The notes beneath the pieces are model-generated. The model saw only the letters and a list, made by a program, of their open reading frames with translations, was not told the DNA's origin and ran no database searches. DNA of 64,000 nt, taken from Stomorhina lunata. Lineage: Eukaryota > Arthropoda > Insecta > Diptera > Rhiniidae. Below are positions 1-13,335 of the stretch, piece after piece; positions within the stretch are counted from its first letter, which is position 1; the number at the start of each line of letters is the position of its first letter. The stretch spans positions 163,442,806 to 163,506,805 of the forward strand of contig OW121740.1 of the NCBI GenBank assembly GCA_933228675.1. Reading direction: 5' to 3'. The position numbers and the translations under genes are program-made.

Positions 1-115
1 ATTTTTTGGTAGAAAATTTTTCCAAAAAGAAAACATGCAAACATGTTGATTTTTATAATTTTTAAAGAATAAACTACGATATTCCTTAATAATAAAATAA
101 GGGTCATAAATTGTT

Positions 116-200
116 AAACCGCTTTTATTAAAAATTTTATTTTTTCAAGTGGTTATGGCTTGGCACCTCTGGTATGCTGTTCGGATGACCTGCTATGCCA
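116..200 (-). repeat. Degenerate SINE-like fragment
   Basis: This stretch is a diverged partial copy of the repeat at 36536-36652. Both share a pyrimidine/A-rich segment, then CAAGTGGT, then CACCTCTGGTAT and a GACCTGCTATG-type end. The copy here lacks the B-box-like part (GGATCGAACTT) that makes the 36.6-kb copy tRNA-like. The orientation is inferred from that better copy. Confidence 0.45.
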
Positions 201-257
201 TGGCGGATCGTTCCAAAAAAATACGACGCAAAGTGAACTAAGATTTTCTTAGCAAAC

Positions 258-1087
258 CACGTAAAAAATTAAAAATTTCAACATCAACAAATACATATAA
301 TTTTTGATCAGCTAAAGATTTTCCATTAAATTCCATTTCCATTTTTTGTGTGATTCCTTAGTAATAAAAAAAGAAAAAAAAAATTAGAAAAATTGGGAAA
401 ATTTTGGAAAGTTGAATTTTTTTTCCAAGTCGAAAATCTCATAAGCTATAGAAGATAAACCACGTTTTTTGTAGATGTTAACTAGTATATTTCTTACATT
501 TTATATCGGATCAAAAAATGTGACTTCTGGATCGTTTTTAATTTTAGCTCCCCTCCCGATAAGTCTACAGGCTCCAAGTGGAATTTCATGATTATCATGC
601 TTACCGTTTAGAAGTTCTTGAATTATTTCCCATTTTTTTATTAACTGAGTATCGTTAGACACAATATTTTTCACGTAAAAAATTAAAAATTTCAACATAA
701 ACAACTACATATAATTTTTGATCAGCTAAAGATTTTCCACTAAATTCCATTTCAATTTTTTGTTTGATTCCTAGTAATAAAAAATGAAAAAAATTTAGAA
801 AAATTGGGAAAATTTCGGAAAGCTGAATTTTTTTTCCAAGTCGAAAATCTCACAAGCTAAAAGAGATAAACCATGTTTTTTGTAGATGTCAGCTAGTATA
901 TTTCTTACATTTTATATCGGATCAAAAAATGTGACTTCTGGATCGTTTTTAATTTTAGCTCCCCTCCCGATAAATCTACAGACTCCAAGTGAAATTTCAT
1001 GATTATCCTGCTTACCGTTTAGAATTTCTTGAATTATTTCCCATTTTTTTTTTTACTAACTGGGTATCGTTAGACACTATATTTTCC
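258..1087. repeat. 416-bp tandem duplication (two units)
   Basis: Two direct units, about 258-673 and 674-1087, align almost along their whole length. Both start with ACGTAAAAAATTAAAAATTT and end near GTATCGTTAGACAC. On the - strand each unit holds an open stretch ending in a frame with residues KKWEIIQE; the second has an extra T that shifts it. A 67-residue frame (501-704) survives in the first unit, but it has no recognised domain. The duplication directly abuts the 3' end of the mariner relic to its right, so it may derive from transposon flank or 3' sequence. I assign no function. Confidence 0.7.
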
Positions 1088-1800
1088 CGTCTTTCTCGTA
1101 GCATATAAAATCCAATCTAAGGTTTTGAGGTAAAGTAAAGTGTATTCCATAAAGGGCCTTCTGCATCTATTGAAACAAATTGTTTTAAGGCGAGTGAGCC
1201 AAAGCATCCCATCAACTGTTTTAAAAAAGTTTTTGACCGGCTTTGTAATATGTGACATAGAGTTGTCATGATAGAAGATTATGGCCCCGAATCTGGTTTA
1301 ATATTTTGATCGTTTTTTGTTGATTGCTCTTTTCAATCGAATTAAATTTATTCGTTATCGACTGACTTTAACATCTTATAATACAAAACACCCTTATAAT
1401 CCCACCAAATACAGAGCATTCACTGCCTTGGCGTCATGGATTTTCGTCATCGTCGTTGATATGGCTGGGCATTATATAAGACTTTTTGGTTCGTTTTCGA
1501 TTATTTATAACAGAACAATGGAAAAATTTCTATTTTTTCTAGGGTTTAAGCATCATTTTCGACATACACAATCGCTCTTCAACGTCTCTCGGCTTCCATT
1601 TATACGGACCCAATTTTCTTTTAAACTTAGGAAAAAAGTCTAATTTATGGCTTCCAATAATAATACAAATTTTTCTTGCGTTTGGCAACAATCTTCATCT
1701 AGTTATACTTAAAATTCCTTATGCTTAAAATTCCTTAACTTCGAAATCACCACTTTTAAATCGCACAAACCTGCATTTACAAGAATATTGAGTTAATGAA
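1065..1800 (-). pseudogene. Broken mariner transposase
   Basis: This is a relic of a mariner-family DNA transposase, the enzyme that cuts and pastes its own element at TA sites. No single frame is intact; the homology jumps between all three - strand frames with many stops. Visible mariner landmarks in order are RFVRFKSGDFEVK (about 1733-1772), LDEDCCQTQE (about 1673-1702), a KPRDVEERLC-type block (about 1590), NRKRTKKSYIMP (about 1485), an IWWD-like block now reading FGG, HDNS around the second catalytic Asp (about 1263-1278), KPVKNF, and a C-terminal GKYSV (about 1070). The C-terminal segment 1070-1258 is the longest open piece. The element has clearly decayed and cannot encode active enzyme. 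Terminal inverted repeats are not recognisable. Assignment to mariner is firm, the subfamily is not. Confidence 0.8.
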
Positions 1801-1904
1801 TGTTGACCTATAGCTTCTACCAACAATCGACAACACTACTCCACAACTGAAACTGAATCTTTTTGCATTACAATTGACCACCACTATATTCTTTTGTATA
1901 ATAT

Positions 1905-3650
1905 TTTTCTACAGAAAAATTTTCGACAAAAATATTTTTCTTTAAAAACATTTTCGATAAAAATATTTTTTTATAGAAAAATTTTCGATAGAAATGTTTT
2001 TCTATCGAAAAATTTTCGATTACAATATTTTGCTATATAATTTTTAAATTTTCGATAAAAATATTTTTCTATAGAAAAATTTTTGATAAAAATATTTTTC
2101 TATAGAAAAATTTTCCATAAAAATATTTTTCTATAGAAAAATTTTCAATGAAAATATTTTCTATAGAAAAATTTGTGATAAAAATATTTTCTACAAAAAA
2201 ATTTTCTTTAAAAATATTTTTCTATAGAAAATTTTTCCATTTAAATATTTTCCTATAGAAAAATTTTCAATAAAAAAATTTTTCTATACAAAAATTTTCG
2301 ATGAAAATATTTTCTGTAGAAAAATTTGTGATACAAATATTTAATACAAACAAATTTTCTTTAAAAAAAACTTTTTTATAGAAACATTTTTGATAAAAAA
2401 ATTTTTCTATAGAAAAATTTTCAATAAAAAAATTTTTCTATAGAAAAATGTTCAATAGAAAAAATTTTTCTATAGAAAAATTTTCAATAAAAATATTTCT
2501 CTATAGAAAAATTTTCGATAAAAATATTTTTGTATAGAAAAATTTTCGATAAAAATATTTTTCTATAGAAAAATTTTCGATAAAAATATTTTTCTACAGA
2601 AAAATTTCGATAAAAACATATTTTTATAGAAAAATTTTCGATAAAAATATTTTTCTACAGAAAAATTTTCGATAAAAATATTTTTCTACAGAAAAATTTT
2701 CTATAAAAATATTTTTCTATAGAAAAATTTTCGATAAAAATATTTATCTATAGAAAAATTTTCGATAAAAATATTTTTCTATAGAAAATTTTTCGATAAA
2801 AATATTTTTCTACAGAAAAATTTTCGATAAAAATATTTTTCTATAGAAACATTTCCGATAAAAATATTTATCTATAGAAAAATTTTCGATAAAAATATTT
2901 TTCTATAGAAACATTTTCGATAAAAATATTTATCTATAGAAAAATTTTCGATAAAAATATTTTTCTATAGAAAAATTTTCGATTAAAATATTTTTTTATA
3001 GAAAAATTTTTGATAAAAATATTTTTTTACAAAAAAGTTTTCGTTAAAAATATTTTTCTATAGAAAAATTTTCGTTAAAAATATTTTTCTGTAGAAAAAT
3101 TTTCGATAAAAATATTTTTATATCGAAAAATTTTCGATAAAAATATTTTTCTATAAAAAAATTTTCTATTAAAATATTTTTCTAAAGAAAAATTTTCGAT
3201 AAGAATATTTTTCCATTGAAAAATTTTCGATAAAGACATTTTTCTATAGAAAAATTTTAGATAAAAATATTTTTCTATTGAAACATTTTCTATAAAAATA
3301 ATTTTCTATAGAAAAATTTTCGATAAAAATATTTTTATATAGAAAATTTTTCGATAAAAGTATTTTTCTATAGAAAATTTTTTAATAAAAGTATTCTGCT
3401 ATAGAAAAATTTTTTATAAAAATATTTTTCTACAAAAAAATTTTCGTTAAAAATATTTTTCTATAGAAAATTTTTCGATAAAAATATTTTTTACATTAAA
3501 ATTTTCCATAAAAAAGTTTTTCTATAAAAAAAATTTACGATAAAAATAGTTTTCTATAGAAAAAATTTCGACAAAAATGTTTTTCTAAAGAAAAATTTTT
3601 GAAAAAATATTTTTCTTTAAAAAAATTTCGATAAAAACATTTTTCGATAC
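1905..3650. repeat. AT-rich satellite array A (~30-31 bp)
   Basis: More than 50 tandem units consist of TTTTTCTATAGAAAAA followed by TTTTCGATAAAAATA. Each unit therefore has one near-perfect palindrome (centre CTATAG) and one imperfect palindrome (centre CGAT). Unit divergence is highest at the two edges and lowest around 2500-3000, as expected if homogenisation acts in the array interior. No coding potential. Confidence 0.95.
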
Positions 3651-5228
3651 GTTGTACTTGTATGCCCAATATTTCTTAATGAAAGTTATATTTTTAAAAA
3701 TAGTTTTATTAACCTTTTTTCTTCTCCTGTAAATTAATAAGAAATCGAGTTAGACCTTTTTAATATTAAGCCATCGATATGTAGTATACTTATATTGAAA
3801 AATAATATATTTAATTTTGTGATCTAGGGCGTATGAATATTAAATGTATATATTAAAGTTGATCGAGTATACGTCACAGTGCATTTTTATTTGCTGACTT
3901 TAAGTTCATTATTATTGTCTATATATTACAGCCTATGCATACTAAGGGTATTTGTGGATTGAAATATCATAGTAGCTACCGCCTCTCTAAAATCCAGGTC
4001 GTATAAGTTATGTTTTTATTAACACTCATCCAGTATACGTTAAAGTGTTTTTTTAAAATCGCGAGCTATAAATAAAACCGCATTAATATTTTCGCACAAT
4101 TAAATTTCTAAAACGTTTCTATAGGGTATCCTAATTACATTGTAATTCTAATTTTATCAACAAAAAATACAGGTGAAATGTGATGTAAAGTTTTGTTATT
4201 GCAATAAATAGTCAAAAGTATACTTTTTTCTATTCGCCAAAAAAAAATAAAGTTGTGAAAACCTTAAACTGTAATATTGTCTGTATAAATGTTGCCAAAT
4301 GTCTCTTTGTATATTATGTTTATTTATAGTGGTGTATTTGTGTAATACATATGTCTATATAGATGTAGGGTTTACTCAACAAAGTTGTTGTACTGGGAGG
4401 AGGGTTAATTGCAGCGATTTATTATTTTGTGCCATTTAACTTTTTGTAGCCAAAGCACGAAATATCATGAATATGTTATATGTTTATGTGTAACATTTAA
4501 CTATGACTTTGAGTGTAAATGTGTGTGTAAATTTGAGTTTGTGTAACTTTTTGCAAAATGTATGTAAGTAAAACGCGACAGCTGCTACCCTATAGTAGAG
4601 TTTTTTTCTTAACCTTTCATACCTTGTCTAACCATTTGCTGTTGCACGAACACTTTTGCACTTACACACAACCAAAAAAGACATAACCCCCCAACAATGA
4701 AAAAACTAAATAAAAATCATGACCAAAACTGACTTGATTTCTCTGGCCCCATATTGGTTGGTTTTGTGTATGTATTTGAGAGGTTTTTTTCCTCAGTAGC
4801 TGTTGGATTCGTTTGTGGACAATTTTCGACGGTTTTTTATGCTGTGATTTTAGCACAGTTTTTTTTTTTTTTTGTGTTCAGTTATTTTAGGAATATTTAT
4901 TTTTCTGTTGGTTCGCACCTTTACTTTTTTTTAAGTAAACAATAAATTAATCTCGCTTAACGTAGCAGAACAACATTTACACATAGTTGACGCTATTTTT
5001 TAACTGCACAGAACAGCAGCAGCAGCTTCAGCCCAACAACTAAAACATCAGGGCCGAAAAGTAGAAAAAAACGCTAGAGCAACATAAACAAGCAAACAGG
5101 CAAAATTCTGCTACAAGAGCACTAGCAACAGCAGGAACAATAATAACATGTCAACAAAGCAAGTGCTTGAATTGTATTTGAATGTTAAAGCACAGCTTTG
5201 ACAAACAGCAACAATACTCTTACCCATA
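3651..5228. other. AT-rich island without recognised gene
   Basis: This non-tandem spacer has scattered microsatellite-like tracts, CAG-rich bits near 5005-5020, and two short overlapping frames near 4660-4945. Those frames show no domain, signal or codon pattern worth trusting. A copy of a recurring GCGTATGA motif lies at 3829. Confidence 0.6.
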
Positions 5229-5230
5229 TA

Positions 5231-6445
5231 ATGGGTGTTTTTTTTTTAGAGGTATAGAACTTCGAATTGAAATAAAACACAAGAAAATCGTTTTAATGTC
5301 CATCAATTTGGCTTTATTGGAAGGATAATTTTATGCCATTAATGTATAAATATGATTTCGGGCATGTGGCCGCCGCGGCTGGCTCGAATAAAGCCAATTC
5401 TACAGGTCCAATTTTCAACTACTTTTTCGAGCATATGGGGCCGTATGTTGGCAATAACGCCACGAATGTTGGCTTCCAAGTCCCCTAACGTTTCTGGTTT
5501 GTTGGCGTAGACGAGCGACTTCACATATCCCCAAAGAAAATAATCCTGTGGTGTCAAATCGCACGATCTTGGTGGCCAATTGACAGGTCCATTCGCTCAT
5601 CGAATGTTTCCTTCAATAAATCAATTGTGACGTGCGCTGTGTGGCATGTAGCGCCGCATGTACCATTTATGGTAACTGACTCTCCAGCATTATTTCGGAA
5701 GAAGTATGGCCCAATGACTCCACCAGTCCATAGAGCACACCAAACAGTCAGTTTTTGTGGATGTAATGGCGTCTCAAGGGTCTCATGTGGATTCTCTTCA
5801 CTCCAAATGCGGCAATTTTGCTTGTTGACGTAGCCATTCAACCAAAAATTAGCCTCATCACTGAACAAAATTTTGCGATGAATATCAGCATCGAGATTAA
5901 TCTCATTTTCGGCCCATACACCAAAATCACGACGCATTGCATGGTCTCGCGGCTTTAATTCTTGCACAAGCTGGATCTTGTAAGGTCGCAAGCCAAGATC
6001 TTTGCGCAAAATCTTCCATAAAGTTGATGGACAAAGCTCCAATTGCTGTGCACGGTGGCGAATCGATTCATTCGGGTCCTCTTCGACACTTTGCTCTACA
6101 GCGGCAATTGTTTCTTCGGTGCGCACTGTTCGACGTCGCTGCGGATGCGTATTATCACATAGAGTAAACGTAGTGCGAAAACGATCCATGGTTAACCGAA
6201 TTAATTGCTCTGATGGACGATTATGTCGACCATAAAATGGACGGAGCTTGCGGTAAACTTCGCGAACTCAGCCATTATTTTCGAAATAAATTTGCACGAT
6301 TTGCAAGCGTTGTTCTTTTGTCAACCTGTTCATGATGAAATGGCAAACCAAACTAAATATTAATCACTTGACAGCTGACAAAATGGCCGCCAGTTAAAAA
6401 AGTGATGCCAACTTAAAGTTCTATACCTCAATAAAAAACACCCGA
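5231..6445 (-). mobile_element. DD41D (rosa/visitor-like) Tc1/mariner element
   Basis: This DNA transposon has both ends preserved. The left end begins GGGTGTTTTTT and the right end closes AAAAAACACCC; both then share GAGGTATAGAACTT (inverted), giving terminal repeats of about 30 bp. TA dinucleotides at 5229-5230 and 6446-6447 fit the duplicated TA target of the superfamily. The element is 1215 bp, and its single transposase frame on the - strand is disabled (see the pseudogene entry). Because both ends are intact it could in principle still be mobilised in trans, which is inference. Confidence 0.85.
5339..6333 (-). pseudogene. DD41D transposase, disabled
   Basis: Transposase of the DD41D Tc1/mariner lineage. 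The start is the ATG at 6331-6333, close to the right TIR. An N-terminal helix-turn-helix region runs into LFSDEANFWLNG, which holds the first catalytic Asp, then WCALWTGGVIGPYFF, GATCHTAH and PPRSCDLTPQDYFLWG with the last Asp. Three lesions are visible. A TGA stop at 6268-6270 falls 22 codons in. An in-frame deletion near 5660-5668 removes about 25 residues, including the second catalytic Asp that normally precedes GATCH. A small deletion near 5595-5600 shifts the frame before the third catalytic block, so the C-terminus is read in another frame (5339-5557). The longest intact piece is 5554-6189 (211 residues). The family call rests on motif spacing and is fairly secure; the protein is not functional. 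Confidence 0.88.
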
Positions 6446-6447
6446 TA

Positions 6448-7335
6448 TTTACATACAAACGAGTACATACACACACACACAAACACCTTAAGACTAATTT
6501 TCTTGCTAAGCGAACATTTAACATTTACAGCATAAACCCTTGGCTCACATTTACTTACATATTTGTAGTAGTTTTTAGCTGTTTTTGCTGCTTTCATTTA
6601 TTTTTCTTGTTTGTTTTTCAAATTCAGGCTTAAGATTTTTCGTAAGAATTTTTTCTTAAAACTCTTTAGATTTCCTTATTCTTATACTTAAATTTCTTTT
6701 GTCTAAAGTTTTCTTTCCGCATTATTCCTTGGCTGCCTGCATGTTGTTTTTAATTATTTGATCACCTTCGTGACCCTGTTAATGTACATCAGCCATCAGC
6801 TTTAATAATAATTATAATATAGTGTTGTTTTTTTTTTGTTTTGTTTTGATGTCGCTGATGATGATGATGATGGTGTTGTTTTGTTTACCTGTTGTACACT
6901 TATCCGTCTGTATTCTAGGTTGTCATAGAAAATATTTTACTTTTTTAATAAAGCTCTTTCATCATTAGAATGCTTAATATTTAGTCTCTGGGATACTCTA
7001 ATACATTTTAGTCCTGTTGCTTTTGTTGCGTCTGCTTAATTGTTTATTTGCGTCTTCTTGTGTTTACTTTTAACACATTTGTTCATTCTCTCTCGTTCCA
7101 CTAGTATTGAAAATGTTGCATGCTGCAGTAGCTCCTACTGCTACTGCCACTATTTGTTTTGTTTTAGTAAAGTATTTTGTTAAAAGGATTGCACAATGCA
7201 CAGTGCGACAATTCAGAACCTATTCATGTGACATTTACGATTATGGATCATGGATGAAGTGAGAAAACGGTTTGAAAAGTTCATCAGTGATCGAGGATAA
7301 ACTGAGTTATTGCAGCTGCTGGAGTCCTAACTTAT
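6448..7335. other. AT-rich island without recognised gene
   Basis: The spacer holds a short CA tract right of the transposon (about 6468-6482) and a GATGATGATGATGATGGTG tract near 6850. I see no credible open frame, tRNA or terminal repeats. Confidence 0.6.
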
Positions 7336-10110
7336 GTTAAATATTTTTCTATAGAAAAATATTTGATATAAATATTTTTCTATAGAAAAATATTTGATAT
7401 AAATATTTTTCTATAGAAAAATTTTCGATAAAAAAAATTTTCTATAGAAAAATTTTCGATAAAAAAATTTTTCTATAGAAAAATTTTCGATAAAAAAATT
7501 TTTCTATAGAAAAATTTTCGATAAAAAAATTTTTCTATAGAAAAATTTTCGATAAAAAAATTTTTCTATAGAAAAATTTTCGATAAAATTATTTTTCTAT
7601 AGAAAAATTTTCGATAAAATTATTTTTCTATAGAAAAATTTTTGATAAAATTATTTTCTATAGAAAAATTTTCGATAAAATTATTTTCTATAGAAAAATT
7701 TTCGATAAAATTATTTTTCTACAGAAAAATTTTCGATAAAAAAATTTTTCTGTAGAGAAATTTTTGATAAAAAAATTTTTCTATAGAAAAATTTTCGATA
7801 AAAAAATTGTTCTATTGAAAAATTTTCGATAAAAAAAAAATTTTCTATAGAAAAATTTTCGATAAAAAAAATTTTCTGTAGAAAAATTTTTGATAAAAAA
7901 ATTTTCTGTATAAAAATTTTTGATAAAAAAATTTTTCTGTAGAAAAATGTTCGATAAAAAAAATTTTCTATAGAATAATGTTCGATAAAAAAATTTTCTA
8001 TAGAAAAATTTTCGATAAAAAAATTTTTCTATAGAAAAATTTTCGATAAAAAAATTTTTCTATAGAAAAATTTTCGATAAAAAAACTTTTCTGTAGAAAA
8101 ATGTTCGATAAAAAATATTTTCTATAGAAAATTTTCCGATCAAATAAATTTTCTATAGAAAATTTTCCGATAAAAAAAATTTTTTATAGAAAAATTTTCG
8201 ATAAAAAAATTTTTCTATAAAAAAATTTTCGTTAAAAAAATGTTTCTATAGAAAAATTTTCGATAAAAAAATTTTTCTATAGAAAATTTTTCGATAAAAA
8301 AAATTTTCTATAGAAAATTTTTCGATAAAAAAATTTTTCTATAGAAAATTTTTCGATAAAAAAATGTTTCTATAGAAAATTTTTCGATAAAAAAAAATTT
8401 TCTATAGAAAAATTTTCGATAAAAAAATTTTTCTATAGAAAAATTTTCGATAAAAAAATTTTTCTATAGAAAAATTTTCGATAAAAAAATTTTACTATAC
8501 AAAAATTTTCGATAAAAAAATTTTTCTATAGCAAAATTTTCGATAAAAAAAATTTTCTATAGAAAAAATTTCGATAAATAAATTAAATTTTTCTTTAGAA
8601 AAATTTTCGATAAAAAAATTTTTCTATAGAAAATTTTTCGATAAAAAAATTTTTCTATAGAAAATTTTTCGATAAAAAAATTTTTCTATAGAAAATTTTT
8701 CGATAAAAAAATTTTTCTATAGAAAATTTTTCGATAAAAAAATTTTTCTATAGAAAATTTTTCGATAAAAAAATTTTTCTATAGAAAAATTTTCGATAAA
8801 AAAATTTTTCTATAGAAAAATTTTCGATAAAAAAATTTTTCTATAGAAAAATTTTCGATAAAAAAATTTTTCTATAGAAAAATTTTCGATAAAAAAATTT
8901 TTCTATAGAAGAATTTTCGATAAAAAAATTTTTCTATAGAAAAATTTTCGATAAAAAAATGTCTCTATAGAAAAATTTTCGATATAAAAAATTTTTCTAT
9001 AGAAAAATTTTCGATATAAAAAATTTTTCTATAGAAAAATTTTCGATAAAAAAATTTTTCTATAGAAAAATTTTTGATAAAAAAATTTTTCTATAGAAAA
9101 ATTTTCGATAAAAATATTTTTCGACAGAAAAATTTTTGTTAAAAATATTTTTCTATAGAACAATTTTCGACAAAGATATTTTTCTATAGAAAAATTTTCG
9201 ATAAAAATATTTTTCTATAGAACAATTTTCGATAAAGATATTTTTCTACAGAAAAATTTTCGATAAAAATATCTTTCTATAGAATAACTTTCAATAAAAA
9301 TATTTTTCTATAGATAAATTTTAGATAAAAAAATTTTTCTATAGAAATATTTTCGATAAAAAAATTTTTCTATAGAAAAATTTTCGATAAAAAAATTTTT
9401 CTATAGAAAAATTTTCGATAAAAAAATTTTTCTATAGAAAAATTTTCGATAAAAAAATTTTTCTATAGAAAAATTTTCGATAAAAAAATTTTTCTTTAGA
9501 AAAATTTTCGATAAAAATATTTTTCTATAGAAAAATTTTCGATAAAAATATTTTTCTACAGAAAAATTTTCGATAAAAATATTTTTTTATAGAAAAATTT
9601 TCGATAAAAATATTTTTCTATAGAAAAATTTACGATAAAAATATTTTTCTATAGAAAAATTTTCGATAAAAATATTTTTCTATAGAAAAATTTTCGATAA
9701 AAATATTTTTCTATAGAAAAATTTTCGATAAAAATATTTTTCTATAGAAAAATTTTCGATAAAAAAAATTTTTTTGTAGAAAAATTTTCAATAAAAATAT
9801 TTTTCAATAGAAAACTTTTAATAAAAGTATTTCTCTATTGAAAATTTTCTATAAAAATATTTTTCTATAGAAAAATTTAAATAAAAATATTTTTGTATAG
9901 AAAAATTTTCTTTAAAAATATTTTTCAATAGAAAACTTTTGACAAAAATATTTCTCTATTGAAAATTTTCGATAAAAATATTTTTCTATAGAAAAATTTA
10001 AATACAAATATTTTTCATTAGAAAAATTTTTGATAAAAATATTTTTCTATAGGAAAATTTTCGAAAAAAACATACTTTTCTATAAAAAAATTTTCTATAA
10101 AAATATTCTT
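7336..10110. repeat. AT-rich satellite array B (~30 bp)
   Basis: This is the same family as array A: TTTTTCTATAGAAAAA alternating with TTTTCGATAAAAA. Long runs of nearly identical units (for example 8600-8960 and 9360-9520) point to recent local amplification. Two blocks differ by AAAAATAT versus AAAAAAAT in the linker, so the array is a patchwork of sub-variants. Non-coding. Confidence 0.95.
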
Positions 10111-10899
10111 CCAAATTTTTTTTTTTGGCACTGTGCGAATGAGTATCATAGAAATTTTACATGTGTTTAGCTATTTAGTTGTTGTTTTAATCATATTATG
10201 CAACTTTTTATATCTCATTAAAAATTATATTGGGGAAAAAGAATCTTATTAAAGCTAAAATAATTAACAAAAAAATTTTGCAAGTTATATTTAGATGATA
10301 TAAAATTTAAAAATTAAAAGTTATTAATTGAAGCTTTTAAACACATGTAGGGTACTTTTCAAGTCTCTAACCTTTAAATTTATTTATTTTTATTCTCACC
10401 TCTTTAAAAACTCAAATTTCCAGTGAGTATCCTTAGTAAGGATTCCTTAGATGTATATATAAACTTTGCCTGTGTTTGCATAATTTCCTTTTTTTGCGTG
10501 TGTTTGTATGTTTTCTTTTTGTGTGTGTTTTTTTCTTTTTCTTCACACTTGTTGAAGCTGCTCTTTAAACATCACTAATGAGTTTGGCATTGTCTTCTGA
10601 TACGCTGCCATGATTTTATTCATCATAAGGTGATGGGAATATGCTAAATTGTTTTTCTTAATTTTTACCAGGTTGTACATTAATTTAGTTAAAATTTGTG
10701 AAAATGTTTTTAGTTTATTTTTTTAGCTGTTTTTTTCTATTTTCTTTAAAGCTAAATAATAACTTAACTGTGCACTATTTTGACACATTAAATTTAGAGA
10801 AATTTATAAAAAATAAAGTAAATTCCACATAATGCATTTAAAAACTGAAAAAAGTTTAATTTAAAAATATCTCTTAAGAAATATTATTTTTATCGAGAA
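10111..10899. other. AT-rich spacer between arrays B and C
   Basis: No gene is seen. The spacer is bounded by satellite on both sides and holds only T-rich and GT-rich tracts (near 10500). Confidence 0.6.
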
Positions 10900-13335
10900 A
10901 AAATTATATTGGAGATTTTTTTATAGAATACATTTTATATTGAAAATTTTTCTATGGAAAAAATTGTATATTGAAAATTTTTCTATAGAAACAATTTTAT
11001 AATGAAAATTTTTCTATAAAAAAATTTTATAATGAAAATGTTTCTATTGGACACATTTTATAAGAAAAACTGAAAATTGTTTGTTTTTTGTTTAGTCGAT
11101 AATCTAAGCTTTAACTTATGGTTTACAAACATTACTCTTAATCGTTGTATATGTAAAATAAAAATAGGGATACTCCTTCTATTACATTAATAAATAAATA
11201 TAATAGATTGGGATCAAATGCGAATACAATTTTTTTTAATAATATTTACATCCCGACAATTTTGTTATTTTTTGTGAAAATGTTTCTACAGAAAAAATTT
11301 TTATACTGAAAATTTTTACATAGAAAAAATGTTTATACTGAAATTTTTTTATAGAAAAAAATTTTTATACTGAAAATTTTTCTATAGAAAAAATTTTATA
11401 CCGAAAGTTTTTATATAGAAAAATTTTTATACTGAAAATTTTTTCATAGAAAAAATTTTTATACTGAAAATTTTTCTACAAAAAAGATTGAAAATTTTTC
11501 TATAGAGAAAATTTATAATGACAATTTTTTTTAATAGAAAAAATTTTATAGAAAAAATTTTGTAAAAAAATTCTATAGAAAAAATGTTCTATAGAAATTT
11601 TTTTTATTGTAAATTTTTCTATAGAAAAAATTTTATATTGAAAATTTTTCTATCAAAAAAATTTATAATGAAGAATTTTCTATACAATTTTTAGAATTTT
11701 TCTATACAAAAAAGCTTATATTGAAAATTTTTCTATAGAAAGTTTTGAAATATGAAAAATTTTATATTGAATTTTATACAGAAAAAATTTTATATTGAAA
11801 ATTTTTCTATAGAAAAAATTTTAAATTGGAAATATTTTTTTAGGAAAAATTTTACATTTAACATTTGTCTATGAAAATTTTTTATTATAAATTTTTCTAT
11901 AAAAATTTTTTATTATAAATTTTTCTATAAAAATTTTTCAATAAAAATTTTTTTATAAAATTTAATTTTAAAAATTTCCTATAAAAATTTTATATTGAAA
12001 AATTTTCTATAAAAATTTTATATTGAAGTATTTTGTATAAAAATTTTATATGCCAAATTTTTTCCATATAAAAATTTTATATTGAAAATTTTCTATAAAA
12101 ATTTTATATTGAAAATTTTCTATAAAAATTTTATGTTGAAAATTTTTCTATAAAAATTTTATAGTGCAAGTTTTGCTATAAAAATTTAATTCTAAAAATT
12201 TCCCAAAAAAATTTTATATTGAAATATTTTCTATAAAAATTTTATATTGAAAATTTTTCTATAAAAATTTAGTTTTAAAAATTTCCTATAAAAATTGTAT
12301 ATGAAAAATTTTCTGTAAAAATTTTATGTTGAAATATTTTGTATAAAAATTTAGTTTTAAAAATTTTCTATAAAAATTTTATATTGAAAAATTTTTGTAT
12401 AAAAATTTTATATTGAAAATATTTTATAAACATTTTGTATTGAAAATTTTACTATAGAAAAAATTTTATTTTGAAAAATTTTATATTGAAAAATTTTGTA
12501 TACAAATTGTATATTGAAAATTTTTTCCGTATAAAAATTTTATATTGAAAATTTTTGTCTATATAAAAATTTTATATTGAAAATCTTTTCCATATAAATA
12601 TTTTATATTGAAAATTTTCTACAAAAATTTTATATTAATTTTATATTAATTTTTTATAAATATTTTATATTGAAAATAGAAAACATTTTATATTAAAAAT
12701 TTTTCTATTAAAATTTTATATAAGAAATTTTTCTATAAAAATTTTATATTGAAAATTTTTCTATAAAAATTTTATATTGAAAATTTTTCTATAAAAATTT
12801 CATTTTAAAAATTCCCTATAAAAATTTTATATTGAAAATTTTTCCTATATAAAAATTTGATATTGAAAATTTTTCCTATATAAAAATTTTATATTGAAAA
12901 TTTTTCTAAAAAAATTTTGTATTGAACATTTTATAAAAATTTTATACTGAAAAATTGTCTATAAAAATTTTATATTGAAAATTTTTCTAAAAAAATTTTG
13001 TACTGAAAGTTTTTCTATAAAAGTTTTTTTTTGGTTTGAAAATTTTTCTATAAACATTTTTATTGAAAAAAAATTTTATATTAAAAATTTTCTATAAAAA
13101 TTTTATATTGAAAATTTTTCTATAAAAATTTTATACTGAAATTTTTTCTATAAAAATTTTATATTTAAAATTTTTCTATAAAAATTTTTTATTGAAAATG
13201 TTTCTATAAAAATTTAATATTGAAAATTTTTCTATAAAAATTTAATATTGAAAATTTTTCTATAAAAATTTAATATTGAAAATTTTTCTATAAAAATTTT
13301 ATATTGAAAATTTTTCTATAAAAATTTAATATTAT
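10900..13335. repeat. AT-rich satellite array C (~27-30 bp, diverged)
   Basis: Degenerate units of the type AAAATTTTTCTATAAAAATTT plus TATATTG run across most of the segment and are most regular at 13080-13330. The array is interrupted at 11075-11275 by a diverged copy of a dispersed element that also sits in the 25-27 kb array. Non-coding. Confidence 0.9.
11075..11275 (+). mobile_element. Diverged, internally deleted copy of dispersed element F
   Basis: The sequence aligns with two parts of the element at about 25845-26180: the block AGTCGATAATCTA with its flanks, and the block ATTACATTAATAAATAAA through GGGATCAAATGC and ACATCCCGAC. About 100 bp between them is missing. Like the 25-kb copy, it ends straight into satellite units after TTGTTATTTTTTG. 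Confidence 0.7.

Noticed and set aside
1317..1643. 108-residue + strand frame
   Set aside because: Antisense of the broken mariner transposase.
4662..4945. Overlapping 63-64-residue frames on both strands
   Set aside because: No domain, signal or splice context; the hydrophobic composition only reflects T-rich sequence.
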